Positions 1-7,424 of a stretch of DNA of 39,320 bases are shown here, piece by piece. Under the pieces are notes generated by a model. It was not told where the DNA came from. It worked only from the letters and a program-made list of their open reading frames with translations, and ran no database searches. Source of the stretch: an uncultured Collinsella sp. (GTDB taxonomy: Bacteria; Actinomycetota; Coriobacteriia; Coriobacteriales; Coriobacteriaceae); contig CABRHW010000018.1 in assembly GCA_902470765.1 (NCBI GenBank), forward strand, positions 1 to 39,320, written 5' to 3'. The position numbers and the translations under genes were made by a program. Numbering within the stretch: the stretch's first letter is position 1; every line of letters starts with the position of its first letter.

Positions 1-67
1 GGGCGGCGGGCGGAGCATGGCCACCGGACCTATCGAAACACATCTCCACCGTTCCTTCAACTGGGAA
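1..67. other. Unresolved left edge
   Basis: About 67 bases precede the first hairpin. They contain GGCCACCGGA near position 19, which resembles the closing helix strand of a 5S rRNA on the plus strand. The conserved GAGAGTAGG-like segment expected just upstream is not there, so I do not call 5S rRNA. No open frame here can be recognised as a protein end. It could be the tail of an RNA or protein gene that starts outside the window. Confidence 0.2.
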
Positions 68-106
68 AACGCCGCCCCCGGGTCCCGGATGGAACCTCGG
101 GGGCGT
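68..106. terminator. Hairpin, possible terminator
   Basis: An imperfect GC-rich stem (AACGC..CCCCCGGGT against ACCTCGGGGGCGTT) closes around 84-93. There is no T-run on the plus strand, and only four T on the minus strand. It probably ends a transcript entering from the left, but the missing T-run keeps this tentative. Confidence 0.35.
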
Positions 107-255
107 TCGGCTAGCTGCGGGAATGGCCTATTTGCTCAATGTGTTCGGCTGAGATCGGAAATCAACCGTCAAATCGAACCATTCGCGCCATCAAAGGGGC
201 TCGGCAGGATAAAACCGTCGGCAATCTTTATCCCCACAGCCCCACAAGGCAGCTA

Positions 256-325
256 ATTTGGGACGGGGCTTTTTTGACTACTTGGGCAATCAGATCGGCA
301 TGTAGTCAAAATAGCCGTCCCAAAT
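256..325. repeat. Imperfect inverted repeat IR1
   Basis: The left arm runs from ATTTGGGACGG to TTTTGACTAC (256-281). The right arm runs from GTAGTCAAAA to CCGTCCCAAAT (302-325). The loop is about 20 bases. Only a few bases of the arms fail to pair. It has no coding potential, and it carries a GGGAC motif like the other intergenic palindromes of this window. Confidence 0.7.
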
Positions 326-342
326 AGACTGGTCTGACGCTG

Positions 343-505
343 CGCCACGAAAAGGGCCTATCTACTACGTTTAGGCCGCGGGGGTCAACCATAGCCGGCT
401 TTTTCGAAAATCGGCAAGCCGTCTACCTGCAGTTTTAATTTCACAAAATCCGGGATGGTCGGGGTAGCTCGGTCAAACGTAGTAGATGGCCGCATTTCGT
501 GGCAA
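343..505. repeat. Long imperfect inverted repeat IR2
   Basis: Arms of roughly 33 bases at 343-375 and 471-505 share GCCACGAAA and ATCTACTACGTTT in inverted orientation. The 95-base centre holds a second small hairpin (CGGCTT at 396, AAGCCG at 416). No gene overlaps it. It may be a miniature mobile or REP-like element. Confidence 0.65.
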
Positions 506-554
506 ACGGTCCGGCTCGAGACCCATGTCGACCAGCCTCGGATGGCAATTCACG

Positions 555-623
555 AAGTTGCGGTGGAATACGGACTGAATCGGCCCCTTAAAGGCAAAAA
601 CACTCCGTATTTCACCGCAACTT
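555..623. repeat. Inverted repeat IR3 beyond the tadA-glycerate kinase stop
   Basis: Twenty-base arms at 555-574 and 604-623 match at 19 of 20 positions (AAGTTGCGGTG.AATACGGA). They are separated by 29 bases. The element starts 17 bases beyond the stop codon of the minus-strand gene at 640. It may therefore also stabilise or terminate that transcript, although no classic T-run follows. Confidence 0.7.
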
Positions 624-639
624 ATCGAGGGGATGGGTT

Positions 640-2421
640 TTAGAGGCGGGCGAGGTCGTAGGCTTGGGCAGCTGCCTCGCCAGCGCAGATGAGGTTGGTT
701 GTGGCTTCTTGCGCACCGAGCGCCTGGTCGAGAGGCATGGGCTTGCGGCAAATCGGCAAAACCAAGTCAATACCCTGCTCATACACCGCATCCAGGTTGT
801 CGGCGCGACCGCCCACGACGGCGACCACCGGCTTGCCGAAGCGCTTGGCGCGACGCGCCACGCCCACCGGAGCCTTGCCGGCGGCGGACTGCTCGTCCAT
901 GTTGCCCTCGCCCGTTATGACCAGGTCCACATCGCGCACGCGCTCGTCGAATCCCACAAGGTCGAGTACTGTCTCCACGCCCGAGCGCAGCTCGGCGCCA
1001 AGTGCCAGCAGCGCGGCGCCCAGCCCACCGGCAGCACCCGCGCCGGGCACGCCGAGTACCGAGCCAAATGTCCGTGCGCCCTCGGGCACGCGCAGCAGCC
1101 TCTGAGCTCGAGCCTCGGCAATCGCCGCATCGAGCAAGCGACCGTAGCCGACCATCCAGCTGTCGCACCTGCTCAGCATCTCGGCATCATCTGTCGGCAG
1201 GCCCTTCTGCCCGCCGAACACCGCCAGTGCGCCGCGACGTCCCACGAGCGGATTCTCAACATCCGAAAGCACGACGATACGCACGCCATCCAACGCCCGC
1301 ACCGCCGGCACCAGATCAACACCGGCCACTTGCTCAAGGCCCGCGAGCCCCGGCGCAATATCACAGCCGTGGTCATCAACCAAACGCGCGTCCAACGCCT
1401 GCAGCATGCCGGCACCGCCATCATTGGTGGCACTGCCACCCAGTCCTATATATAGCGTCTTCGCCCCCGCGCGAACCGCGCGGAGCATCAGCTCGCCCAT
1501 GCCATAGGTTGTAGCAGCCAGCGCCGCCGGCTCCGTGCAGGGCGAATACCCAATACCCGCAGCCTCGGCCATCTCAATGACAGCCGATTCGCGCTCGGTA
1601 TCCAGCAGCACCCGGGCAGACGCGCGCTTGCCCAAGGGCCCTGCGACCTCGCAGGTCACGACCTCACCGCCGCACGCGGCAACGGCGTCGAGCGTTCCCT
1701 CGCCGCCGTCCGCCAACGGCAGCGTGCTCATCTCGGCATCGGGCCACACGCGGCGCACGCCCTCGGCAACCGCCGACTCCGCCTGCGCGCTCGACACACT
1801 GCCCTTAAAGGAGTCGATCGCCAGCAGCACGCGACGCGGTCGGCGCTGCACGGGGCCAAAGTCGACCGCCGCACCAGCAATCTCGTCGGCATCAGCCAGC
1901 GCCACGGCATGAGCGGCATGCGCCTCAAGATCGGACCCGCAGCCGCAGCCGCCGGAATCCGCGCCGCGCAAACCGGCAAAATAGCCGCTCAGCACCGCGC
2001 GGCACTCGTCCGCCAGCACGCCGGCCGTCACATTAAAGCGATGGTTCAGACGCGAATCGGCATTGAGGTCGTATAGCGAACCCAGCGCGCCCGCCTTGGC
2101 ATCGGCCGCGCCATACACGCAGCGCCCCACGCGCGCGTTGACCATAAGGCCCGCGCACATGCAGCAGGGCTCGAGCGTCACGTAAACCGTGCAATCGGAA
2201 AGGCGCCAGCGTCCAAGCGCCTGGGCTGCAGCGCACACGGCCGCAAACTCGGCATGAGCCGAAGGATCCTGGTCGAGCTCGCGACGATTATGCGCCCGCG
2301 CGACAATCTCGCCCGCGCGCACCACTACGGCTCCGATGGGCACCTCGCCCACCGCCGCGGCGGCGCGCGCCTCCGCCAGCGCCTCGCGCATGAACTTCTC
2401 GTCGATTTCGGTGATCGTCAT
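640..2421 (-). CDS. Fusion of tRNA adenosine deaminase (TadA) and glycerate kinase
   Basis: One uninterrupted frame of 593 residues encodes two enzymes. Residues 1-150 are a TadA-type deaminase: H56-A-E58 and P-C86-x-x-C89 are the zinc ligands and proton shuttle. This family converts A34 to inosine in tRNA-Arg. From about residue 198 it is a GlxK/GarK-type glycerate kinase, with the DSFKGS start and the PLADGGEGT motif, and it runs to the stop. The linker (152-190) is odd: it contains GGCGCG followed by HAAH, a possible metal site. I chose ATG 2421 because GGGAAGG lies just upstream; a longer reading from 2472 abuts the divergent tRNA gene. No Shine-Dalgarno or ATG sits near the kinase start, so it looks like a true fusion. 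Domain assignments are firm; why they are joined is unknown. Confidence 0.9.
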   Translation of the reverse strand: MTITEIDEKFMREALAEARAAAAVGEVPIGAVVVRAGEIVARAHNRRELDQDPSAHAEFAAVCAAAQALGRWRLSDCTVYVTLEPCCMCAGLMVNARVGRCVYGAADAKAGALGSLYDLNADSRLNHRFNVTAGVLADECRAVLSGYFAGLRGADSGGCGCGSDLEAHAAHAVALADADEIAGAAVDFGPVQRRPRRVLLAIDSFKGSVSSAQAESAVAEGVRRVWPDAEMSTLPLADGGEGTLDAVAACGGEVVTCEVAGPLGKRASARVLLDTERESAVIEMAEAAGIGYSPCTEPAALAATTYGMGELMLRAVRAGAKTLYIGLGGSATNDGGAGMLQALDARLVDDHGCDIAPGLAGLEQVAGVDLVPAVRALDGVRIVVLSDVENPLVGRRGALAVFGGQKGLPTDDAEMLSRCDSWMVGYGRLLDAAIAEARAQRLLRVPEGARTFGSVLGVPGAGAAGGLGAALLALGAELRSGVETVLDLVGFDERVRDVDLVITGEGNMDEQSAAGKAPVGVARRAKRFGKPVVAVVGGRADNLDAVYEQGIDLVLPICRKPMPLDQALGAQEATTNLICAGEAAAQAYDLARL

Positions 2422-2472
2422 CGTTCGCCTTCCCTGTTGCAAATTCAAAACGATGCTATCATTACGACTCAC

Positions 2473-2562
2473 GGAGAGATGGCAGAGCGGTTGAATGCGG
2501 CGGTCTTGAAAACCGTTGAGCGCGAGAGCGTTCCGGGGGTTCGAATCCCCCTCTCTCCGCCA
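2473..2562 (+). tRNA. tRNA-Ser (anticodon TGA)
   Basis: The acceptor strand GGAGAGA at 2473 pairs with TCTCTCC at 2552-2558. The anticodon loop CTTGAAA contains TGA. A long variable arm follows, as in serine tRNAs. The T-arm is GGGGG-TTCGAAT-CCCCC. The discriminator is G and the CCA end is encoded (2560-2562). It reads UCN serine codons. Its 3' end is 3 bases from the stop codon of the convergent TetR gene. Confidence 0.97.
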
Positions 2563-2564
2563 CT

Positions 2565-3161
2565 TTAGTGATTCACCGGTGTCATGGTCCGCTCAAACAG
2601 TGCATCGACCACGTCGGCTATCTCGGGTCGACGCTCAAGATCGTGGCCCGATTCCCACCATATCGTGAAAAGTCGAATAATACCGCCGGCGACAAACTCA
2701 GACGTCGTCTCGAGTGACACGGGGGCCAGGGCATCCTCGGCGAGCACGTTCATCACACGCTCGCGGATGGAGCGGGCAATGCGGTCGCAAATAACGTTGG
2801 TCAACATGCCCGACATGCTGCTTGCCAAAATGTTATCCATGAGCTGCTCGTGCGCCAGAATCAAATCCATGGCATCGTCCAAAATCGCGTGCCGAAGCGC
2901 GCGCACGTCCTCGGCAGATACCGCGCCGGCCTCATCGGGCTGTTTTTGCGGCAAGCCCGACATGAGCTCATCGATATAAAAGGCAAAGTAATCGTTCTTG
3001 TCGCGAAAGTGCTTGTAGAACGTCGTGCGGCGAATCATGGCCCGGTCGCACAGCATGGCGACCGTCAGGTCCTCAAACCGATGCTCCTCGAGAAGCTCGG
3101 TAAAGGCATCGAACAGGGCGCGGTAGGTTTTCTTGATGCGAAGGTCCACTGGTATCGCCAT
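2565..3161 (-). CDS. TetR/AcrR-family transcriptional regulator
   Basis: This is a protein of about 198 residues with an N-terminal TetR helix-turn-helix: an FEDLTVAMLCDRA segment followed by RRTTFYKHFRDKNDYF, the recognition helix and the Tyr-Lys-His-Phe signature. The rest is an all-helical ligand and dimer domain without a recognisable ligand. ATG 3161 is the likely start, but GAGG lies directly against it. GTG four codons later has better spacing and is an alternative. The gene stands alone, convergent with the tRNA and divergent from lemA. Its target may be itself or lemA, which is inference from position only. Confidence 0.85.
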   Translation of the reverse strand: MAIPVDLRIKKTYRALFDAFTELLEEHRFEDLTVAMLCDRAMIRRTTFYKHFRDKNDYFAFYIDELMSGLPQKQPDEAGAVSAEDVRALRHAILDDAMDLILAHEQLMDNILASSMSGMLTNVICDRIARSIRERVMNVLAEDALAPVSLETTSEFVAGGIIRLFTIWWESGHDLERRPEIADVVDALFERTMTPVNH

Positions 3162-3360
3162 CCTCAGGGCAAAGACAACACTCGTCAATCTGTCGCATAT
3201 CTTACACCTGTACCTCGCGCGCTTTGCCCCGGTGCCGACCCCGCCGAAAACATAACGCTTGCCGGAAAGTTCGGCACGGCAAAACGTTGCGGGTATACTA
3301 GTAGCGTTATACCAACGGCAGCTGGCGCATGCCGCCGCGGCCATTCGAAACGGAGACATC

Positions 3361-3912
3361 ATGATTACCGTCATCATCGGCATCGTTGTTGTCATTGTGA
3401 TTGTCTGCGCCATCGCCGGCATCTACAACAACATGGTCACCAAGCGTAACCGCATCGATAACGCCTGGCAGAACATCGATACACAGCTGCAGCGCCGTAA
3501 CGACCTGATCCCCAACCTGGTCGAGACCGTCAAGGGCTACGCCAAGCACGAGCAGGAGACGCTCTCCGCCGTGATCAGCGCGCGTAACACCGCCGTCAAG
3601 GCCACCACGCCCGAAGCCAAGATGGAAGCCGACAACGTGCTGACCGGTGCGCTGCGCCAGCTCTTCGCCGTAGCCGAGGCCTACCCCGATCTTAAGGCAA
3701 ACACCAACTTTACGCAGCTGCAGGCATCGCTCGAGGATACCGAGAACAAGATTAGCTATGCACGCCAGAGCTACAACGACTGCGTGCTCAGCTACAACAA
3801 CGCCATTCAAACGTTCCCGGCTGTCATCTTTGCCGGCATCTTCCAGTTTAAGGAGCGCCAGGGCTTCGAGGCCGCCGAAGCAGCCCGCCAGGCCCCGACC
3901 GTCAAGTTCTAG
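3361..3912 (+). CDS. lemA: LemA family membrane protein
   Basis: 183 residues. An N-terminal membrane segment (about residues 2-22, rich in Ile and Val) is followed by the helical LemA domain, with the typical RNRIDNAWQNIDTQLQRR and DLIPNLVETVKGYA segments and a C-terminal FAGIFQFKERQGF. The start at 3361 has GGAG nine bases upstream, and an internal TATACT at 3294-3299 is a likely -10 box. LemA proteins are usual in bacteria, but their biochemical role is unsettled. In many genomes lemA neighbours a TPM-domain or HtpX gene; neither is here, and a strong terminator follows at once, so it is monocistronic. Confidence 0.93.
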   Translation: MITVIIGIVVVIVIVCAIAGIYNNMVTKRNRIDNAWQNIDTQLQRRNDLIPNLVETVKGYAKHEQETLSAVISARNTAVKATTPEAKMEADNVLTGALRQLFAVAEAYPDLKANTNFTQLQASLEDTENKISYARQSYNDCVLSYNNAIQTFPAVIFAGIFQFKERQGFEAAEAARQAPTVKF

Positions 3913-3948
3913 TAGTTTGGCAGCGCATCCTTAATCGGCCAAATGCAT

Positions 3949-3995
3949 AAACCGCCCCGTCGAATGCATACTTCGACGGGGCGGTTTCCTTTTTC
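3949..3995 (+). terminator. Rho-independent terminator of lemA
   Basis: A perfect 16-bp stem (AAACCGCCCCGTCGAA and its complement) with a 7-base loop is followed by CCTTTTT. Confidence 0.93.
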
Positions 3996-4026
3996 GCGAA
4001 GGTCCCCCTCTAAGCGCCGTGCATTT

Positions 4027-4290
4027 TTAGGAGTATTCAACATAACCAAGAGCTTCGGGCGCCACGATAAATGCCAAAGACCGCGAATATCCCTGCAAAT
4101 CAAACGCTGTCAGCCCATAACCCCGCCCATCATCCGTAGAAAACATCGAGAAATCCCGATTTTTTGCCCGAGGTCGGTATGCAGGGGCCTTCGATTGCAG
4201 AATACTCGCAAAGATGCACGTCGCCACCGCCCCCACATGGCGCGAAGCAAAACAAAAGGGCGACCCTCCTTTCCGGCGCACTCCGCAGGA
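4027..4290 (-). other. Orphan reading frame, possible gene remnant
   Basis: The 400-base gap between lemA and ilvE contains a minus-strand frame that stays open to a TAA at 4027. It ends in a protein-like stretch (FDLQGYSRSL, then IVAPEALGYVEYS). Codons are T- and G-rich (TTT, GGG, TTG), unlike the C-ending usage of neighbouring genes. The only ATG giving a full frame lies inside the ilvE terminator hairpin. An internal ATG gives 39 residues without a Shine-Dalgarno. It may be a decayed gene, a dispersed repeat, or chance. Confidence 0.25.
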
Positions 4291-4291
4291 C

Positions 4292-4336
4292 GCAAGAAGC
4301 CCTCGCCGCACGAAGTGCGCAGCGAGGGCTTCTTGC
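4292..4336 (-). terminator. Hairpin downstream of ilvE
   Basis: GCAAGAAGCCCTCGC pairs with GCGAGGGCTTCTTGC around a 15-base centre that can itself pair. It lies 57 bases past the ilvE stop. There is no long T-run, so it is a probable but not classic terminator. Confidence 0.65.
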
Positions 4337-4392
4337 ATGTCCGAGGACGCGCCGGGAGGGAACTTGCTCTCTGCCCGGATAGGTAAGACAAA

Positions 4393-5445
4393 TTACGCGA
4401 CGGTGTAAACCCAGTTGTGCTTGTCCTCGACAGCACCGGACTGGATGCCAGTCAGGGTCTCGCGGAGCTTCTTCATCACAGGGCCGATCTCGGTGTAGCC
4501 AGCCGGGAAGGTCACGGTCTCGTCGGCGCCGTAAACCTTGTTGTCGATCTCGCCAACCGGGGAGATGACGGCAGCGGTGCCGCACAGGCCGCACTCGACA
4601 AAGGTACCGGCCTTGACCTCGGCCCATTCGACGGGGCGCTGATCGACGGTCATACCCAGGTCCTGAGCAACCTGAACGAGCGAACGACGGGTGATGGAAG
4701 GCAGGATGGAGTCGGTGTGCGACTGCGGAACGACGAGCGTACCGTCCTCCTTCACGAACAGGACGTTGGCGCCGCCGGTCTCCTCGACATAGGTGCGGGA
4801 CTCGGAGTCGAGATACAGGTTCTCGGCATAGCCCTCGCGATGGGCCTCCATCGTGGGCTTGAGGGACATGGCGTAGTTCAGGCCGGCCTTGATATTGCCG
4901 GTGCCGTGCGGTGCGGCACGGTCGTACTCGGAAACGCGCAGCTTAACGGGCTTAAGGCCACCCTTAAAGTACGGACCGACCGGGGTCACGAGAATGCGGA
5001 ACGTGTACTCAGGAGCGGGAGCCACGCCAATCACGTCACCGGAGCCGATCATAAACGGACGCACGTACAGGGTCGCACCGGAACCGAAGGGCGGAACCCA
5101 GGCGGCGTTTGCAGAAACGACCTGCTTGACAGCCTCGACGAACTTGTCCTTGGGGAACGGGGGCATCTCGAGGCGCTGGGCAGAGTTATACATACGCTCG
5201 GCGTTCATGTCGGGACGGAAGCAGACGATGCTGCCGTCCTCGGCGGTGTAAGCCTTCAGGCCCTCAAAGACCTCCTGGCAGTAATGGAAGATGCCGCCGC
5301 ACTCGGAGACATGCAGGGTGTGGTCGGTGGTCAGGCCGCCCTCGTCCCACTCGCCGTCCTTCCAATGGGCCTCGTAGCTGTAATCGGTCTTCATGTAGCC
5401 AAAGCCGAGGCTACCCCAATCGATATCCTTTTTCTCGACAGTCAT
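4393..5445 (-). CDS. ilvE: Branched-chain amino acid aminotransferase
   Basis: 350 residues, class IV PLP aminotransferase of the long (BCAT type II) kind. It transfers the amino group between glutamate and the 2-keto acids of Val, Leu and Ile, in the cytoplasm. Visible marks are IFHYCQEVFEGLKAY, the YVRPFMIGS strand, the PLP-lysine region GTGNIKAGLNYA, YVEETGGANVLFV and the cofactor loop ECGLCGTAAVISPV. ATG 5445 has AAGGAG seven bases upstream; the frame stays open another 170 bases but without family similarity. No ilv biosynthetic genes flank it, so it is a single-gene unit. A promoter with TACAAT lies about 150 bases upstream. Confidence 0.95.
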   Translation of the reverse strand: MTVEKKDIDWGSLGFGYMKTDYSYEAHWKDGEWDEGGLTTDHTLHVSECGGIFHYCQEVFEGLKAYTAEDGSIVCFRPDMNAERMYNSAQRLEMPPFPKDKFVEAVKQVVSANAAWVPPFGSGATLYVRPFMIGSGDVIGVAPAPEYTFRILVTPVGPYFKGGLKPVKLRVSEYDRAAPHGTGNIKAGLNYAMSLKPTMEAHREGYAENLYLDSESRTYVEETGGANVLFVKEDGTLVVPQSHTDSILPSITRRSLVQVAQDLGMTVDQRPVEWAEVKAGTFVECGLCGTAAVISPVGEIDNKVYGADETVTFPAGYTEIGPVMKKLRETLTGIQSGAVEDKHNWVYTVA

Positions 5446-5598
5446 ATGTCGCTCCTTACATACACAGTTGCATACTCGCGAACCCGCACGCAAGGACCGA
5501 GGCCGACCGCGTCGCAACGTCGCACGCCCGGAGCGTAGAGCCGGACGGGACACGCGAGCAGCATCAAAGCCGATGGCACGTCGATTCGCATGCACGAG

Positions 5599-5626
5599 AT
5601 TGTACTCCGCACGCACGTCGGATAAA
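5599..5626 (-). promoter_or_regulatory. Probable ilvE promoter
   Basis: On the minus strand TTTATC is followed after 16 bases by TACAAT. A TAAAACGTTTTT near-palindrome (5623-5634) overlaps the -35 side and could be an operator. The 5' leader would be about 145 bases. Confidence 0.4.
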
Positions 5627-5670
5627 ACGTTTTTCTTTAACTAACTAAAGTATTTTCATTTGACCGAAGC

Positions 5671-5703
5671 AAAAAGGCCCGCCACCGTAAGCGGTGACGG
5701 GCC
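5671..5703 (-). terminator. Terminator of the DedA gene
   Basis: Minus-strand stem GGCCCGTCACCG with loop CTTA, its near-perfect complement, then TTTTT. Confidence 0.92.
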
Positions 5704-5733
5704 TCAACTGCACGGTTTGCGCGCTGACTCGAG

Positions 5734-6381
5734 CTACGCGTTCTTTTTGCCCAGCTTAGCCTTAACCAGACCGACCACGGTCGGGATGATCGACACGGCA
5801 ACGATGCCGACGATTAGCAGCTCAAAGTGCTCCTGCACAAAGGGGATGCCGCCAAAGAAGTAGCCCAGCAGTGTGAAGAGCGTCGACCAGGTAATGCCGC
5901 CCAGCACGTTAAAGATGACAAAATTGCGCCAGTGCATGCCGCCCATGCCGGCGATAAAGGGCACAAAAGTGCGGATAAACGGGAAGAAACGGCCCAGGAA
6001 AATAGCCAGGTGGCCCCACTTGTCCAAGAAGTCCTCGGACTTTTTAATGCGCTCGGGCGTCATGGCCTTGACCTTGCCCGAAGCGATGATCTTTTTGCCA
6101 AAGAAGTGACCGATCATAAAGTTGCACTGATCACCCAAGATGGCAGCCGCCCATGCGACGGCCAGCAGGGCCACGATGTTAAAGCCACCGTTGTGGGCAA
6201 AGAAGCCCGAAGCAAACAGCAGTGAATCGCCAGGAAGGAACGGGAAGAACACCACGCCCGTCTCGATAAAGATGATCAGGAACACGCAGCCGTAGGCCAT
6301 AAGCGGGCCGGCGGCGATCCAGCTGGCGATCGCGGTGCGCGGATCCTTAAGCAGCTCGGCGATAAAATTGATGAAACCCAT
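5734..6381 (-). CDS. DedA family (SNARE-associated/VTT domain) membrane protein
   Basis: 215 residues and polytopic. Hydrophobic segments lie near residues 25-45, 60-80, 135-160 and 185-205. Family marks are FIETGVVFFPFLPGDSLLF near residue 42 and GRFFPFIRTFVPFIAGM in the second half. DedA proteins are inner-membrane proteins needed for membrane homeostasis; some members flip undecaprenyl phosphate or phospholipids. I start at ATG 6381 because GAGAGG lies nine bases upstream; the longer frame adds residues without similarity. It is a single-gene unit, divergent from cysE. Confidence 0.93.
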   Translation of the reverse strand: MGFINFIAELLKDPRTAIASWIAAGPLMAYGCVFLIIFIETGVVFFPFLPGDSLLFASGFFAHNGGFNIVALLAVAWAAAILGDQCNFMIGHFFGKKIIASGKVKAMTPERIKKSEDFLDKWGHLAIFLGRFFPFIRTFVPFIAGMGGMHWRNFVIFNVLGGITWSTLFTLLGYFFGGIPFVQEHFELLIVGIVAVSIIPTVVGLVKAKLGKKNA

Positions 6382-6604
6382 GAAGTAAAACCTCTCAGTT
6401 GTGGGCGCGGATACGTCCAAGTTGACCAGTATACGGTTGCGGTGCCCCCTCGTGCGCAACCCCACAAAAGCATGACTCCATTACCAGCAAGTTTGCATAA
6501 CTGACATCTGTAGCGCAATGGCGCCAAGATTGTCCTTCCTAATCCCTAGCAAATCGCTATACTTTATTGAATCGCATTGCCATGGCGCTAAGGGAGGGCG
6601 GCCG

Positions 6605-7309
6605 GTGAGCTTTATCAATACCATTCGCGAGGATATCAAGACCGTCCAGGCGCAAGACCCCGCTGCACAAAACGGTCTGGTCATCTTCCTTTCCTATCCT
6701 GGCCTGCACGCCAAGTGGAACCACGTGCCCGAGCACTGGCTCTGGGAGCACGGTCATCGCTCGCTCGCCCGCGTGCTCTCGCAAATCACCCGCCACATCA
6801 CCGGCGTCGAGATTCATCCCGCGGCACAGATCGGCAAGCATTTCTTTATCGACCATGCCATGGGCGTCGTCATCGGCGAGACCACCATTGTGGGCGACAA
6901 CTGCGTGCTCTACCAGGGCGTTACGCTCGGCGGCACCGGCAACGAGACCGGCAAACGCCACCCAACGCTCGGCGATAACGTCACCGTGGGCACGGGCGCC
7001 AAGGTGCTCGGCAACATCCGCATCGGCAACAACGTCAAGATCGGCGGCAACTCGGTCGTCGTCAAGGACGTGCCCGACAACTGCACCGTCGTGGGCGTGC
7101 CGGGACGCATCATCAAGCGCAACGGCTGCCGCGTGTTCGAGGAGAGCTTCGACGCCAAGCAGCATCGCGAGTACATGCCCGATGACGCTGCCGAGCAGAG
7201 TGCCCTCAACCGCCAAGGCATCACCGAGAACGCCCGCCGCGTCAAAGAACTCGAGCGAGAGGTGGCCGAGCTCAAAGCCCTCGTCGCAAAGCTCGTGGAC
7301 GAACGCTAG
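6605..7309 (+). CDS. cysE: Serine O-acetyltransferase
   Basis: 234 residues. It acetylates serine with acetyl-CoA, the first step of cysteine synthesis. A short N-terminal helical part (SFINTIREDIKTVQAQDP) leads to the left-handed beta-helix of hexapeptide repeats. The active-site signature GVEIHPAAQIGKHFFIDHAMG and the VIGETTIVGDNCVLYQGVTLGG segment are intact. The C-terminal tail from about residue 195 is a charged coiled coil (ARRVKELEREVAELKALVAKL), longer than the usual tail. GTG 6605 has a strong GGGAGG upstream, whereas ATG 6518 has none. TATACT at 6558 is a likely -10 box. No cysK is adjacent. Confidence 0.93.
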   Translation: MSFINTIREDIKTVQAQDPAAQNGLVIFLSYPGLHAKWNHVPEHWLWEHGHRSLARVLSQITRHITGVEIHPAAQIGKHFFIDHAMGVVIGETTIVGDNCVLYQGVTLGGTGNETGKRHPTLGDNVTVGTGAKVLGNIRIGNNVKIGGNSVVVKDVPDNCTVVGVPGRIIKRNGCRVFEESFDAKQHREYMPDDAAEQSALNRQGITENARRVKELEREVAELKALVAKLVDER

Positions 7310-7349
7310 GAACGCAAGCGGCACAAAACAATATCGGCATCAACGCAAG

Positions 7350-7391
7350 AAGGCGCGCCAGGGAATTCATCCCCGGCGCGCCTTTCTTTTT
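7350..7391 (+). terminator. Terminator of cysE
   Basis: Stem AAGGCGCGCC / GGCGCGCCTT followed by TCTTTTT. Confidence 0.92.
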
Positions 7392-7392
7392 G

Positions 7393-7424
7393 ATGTGACA
7401 TGCGGGACTGTCCCTTTGTCACAT
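7393..7424. repeat. Small palindrome with GGGACTGTCCC core
   Basis: Outer 8-bp arms ATGTGACA / TGTCACAT enclose a second palindrome, GGGAC-T-GTCCC. The element starts right after the cysE terminator. Its last base is the last base of the stop codon of the convergent ABC gene. It shares the GGGAC core with the elements at 12952, 17079, 19243, 22465 and 32536. Confidence 0.75.

Noticed and set aside
1..30. 3' end of a 5S rRNA
   Set aside because: Only a 10-base resemblance to the closing helix; the conserved internal segment expected next to it is absent.
256..623. CRISPR array
   Set aside because: The repeats are inverted, of different sequence and without regular spacers.
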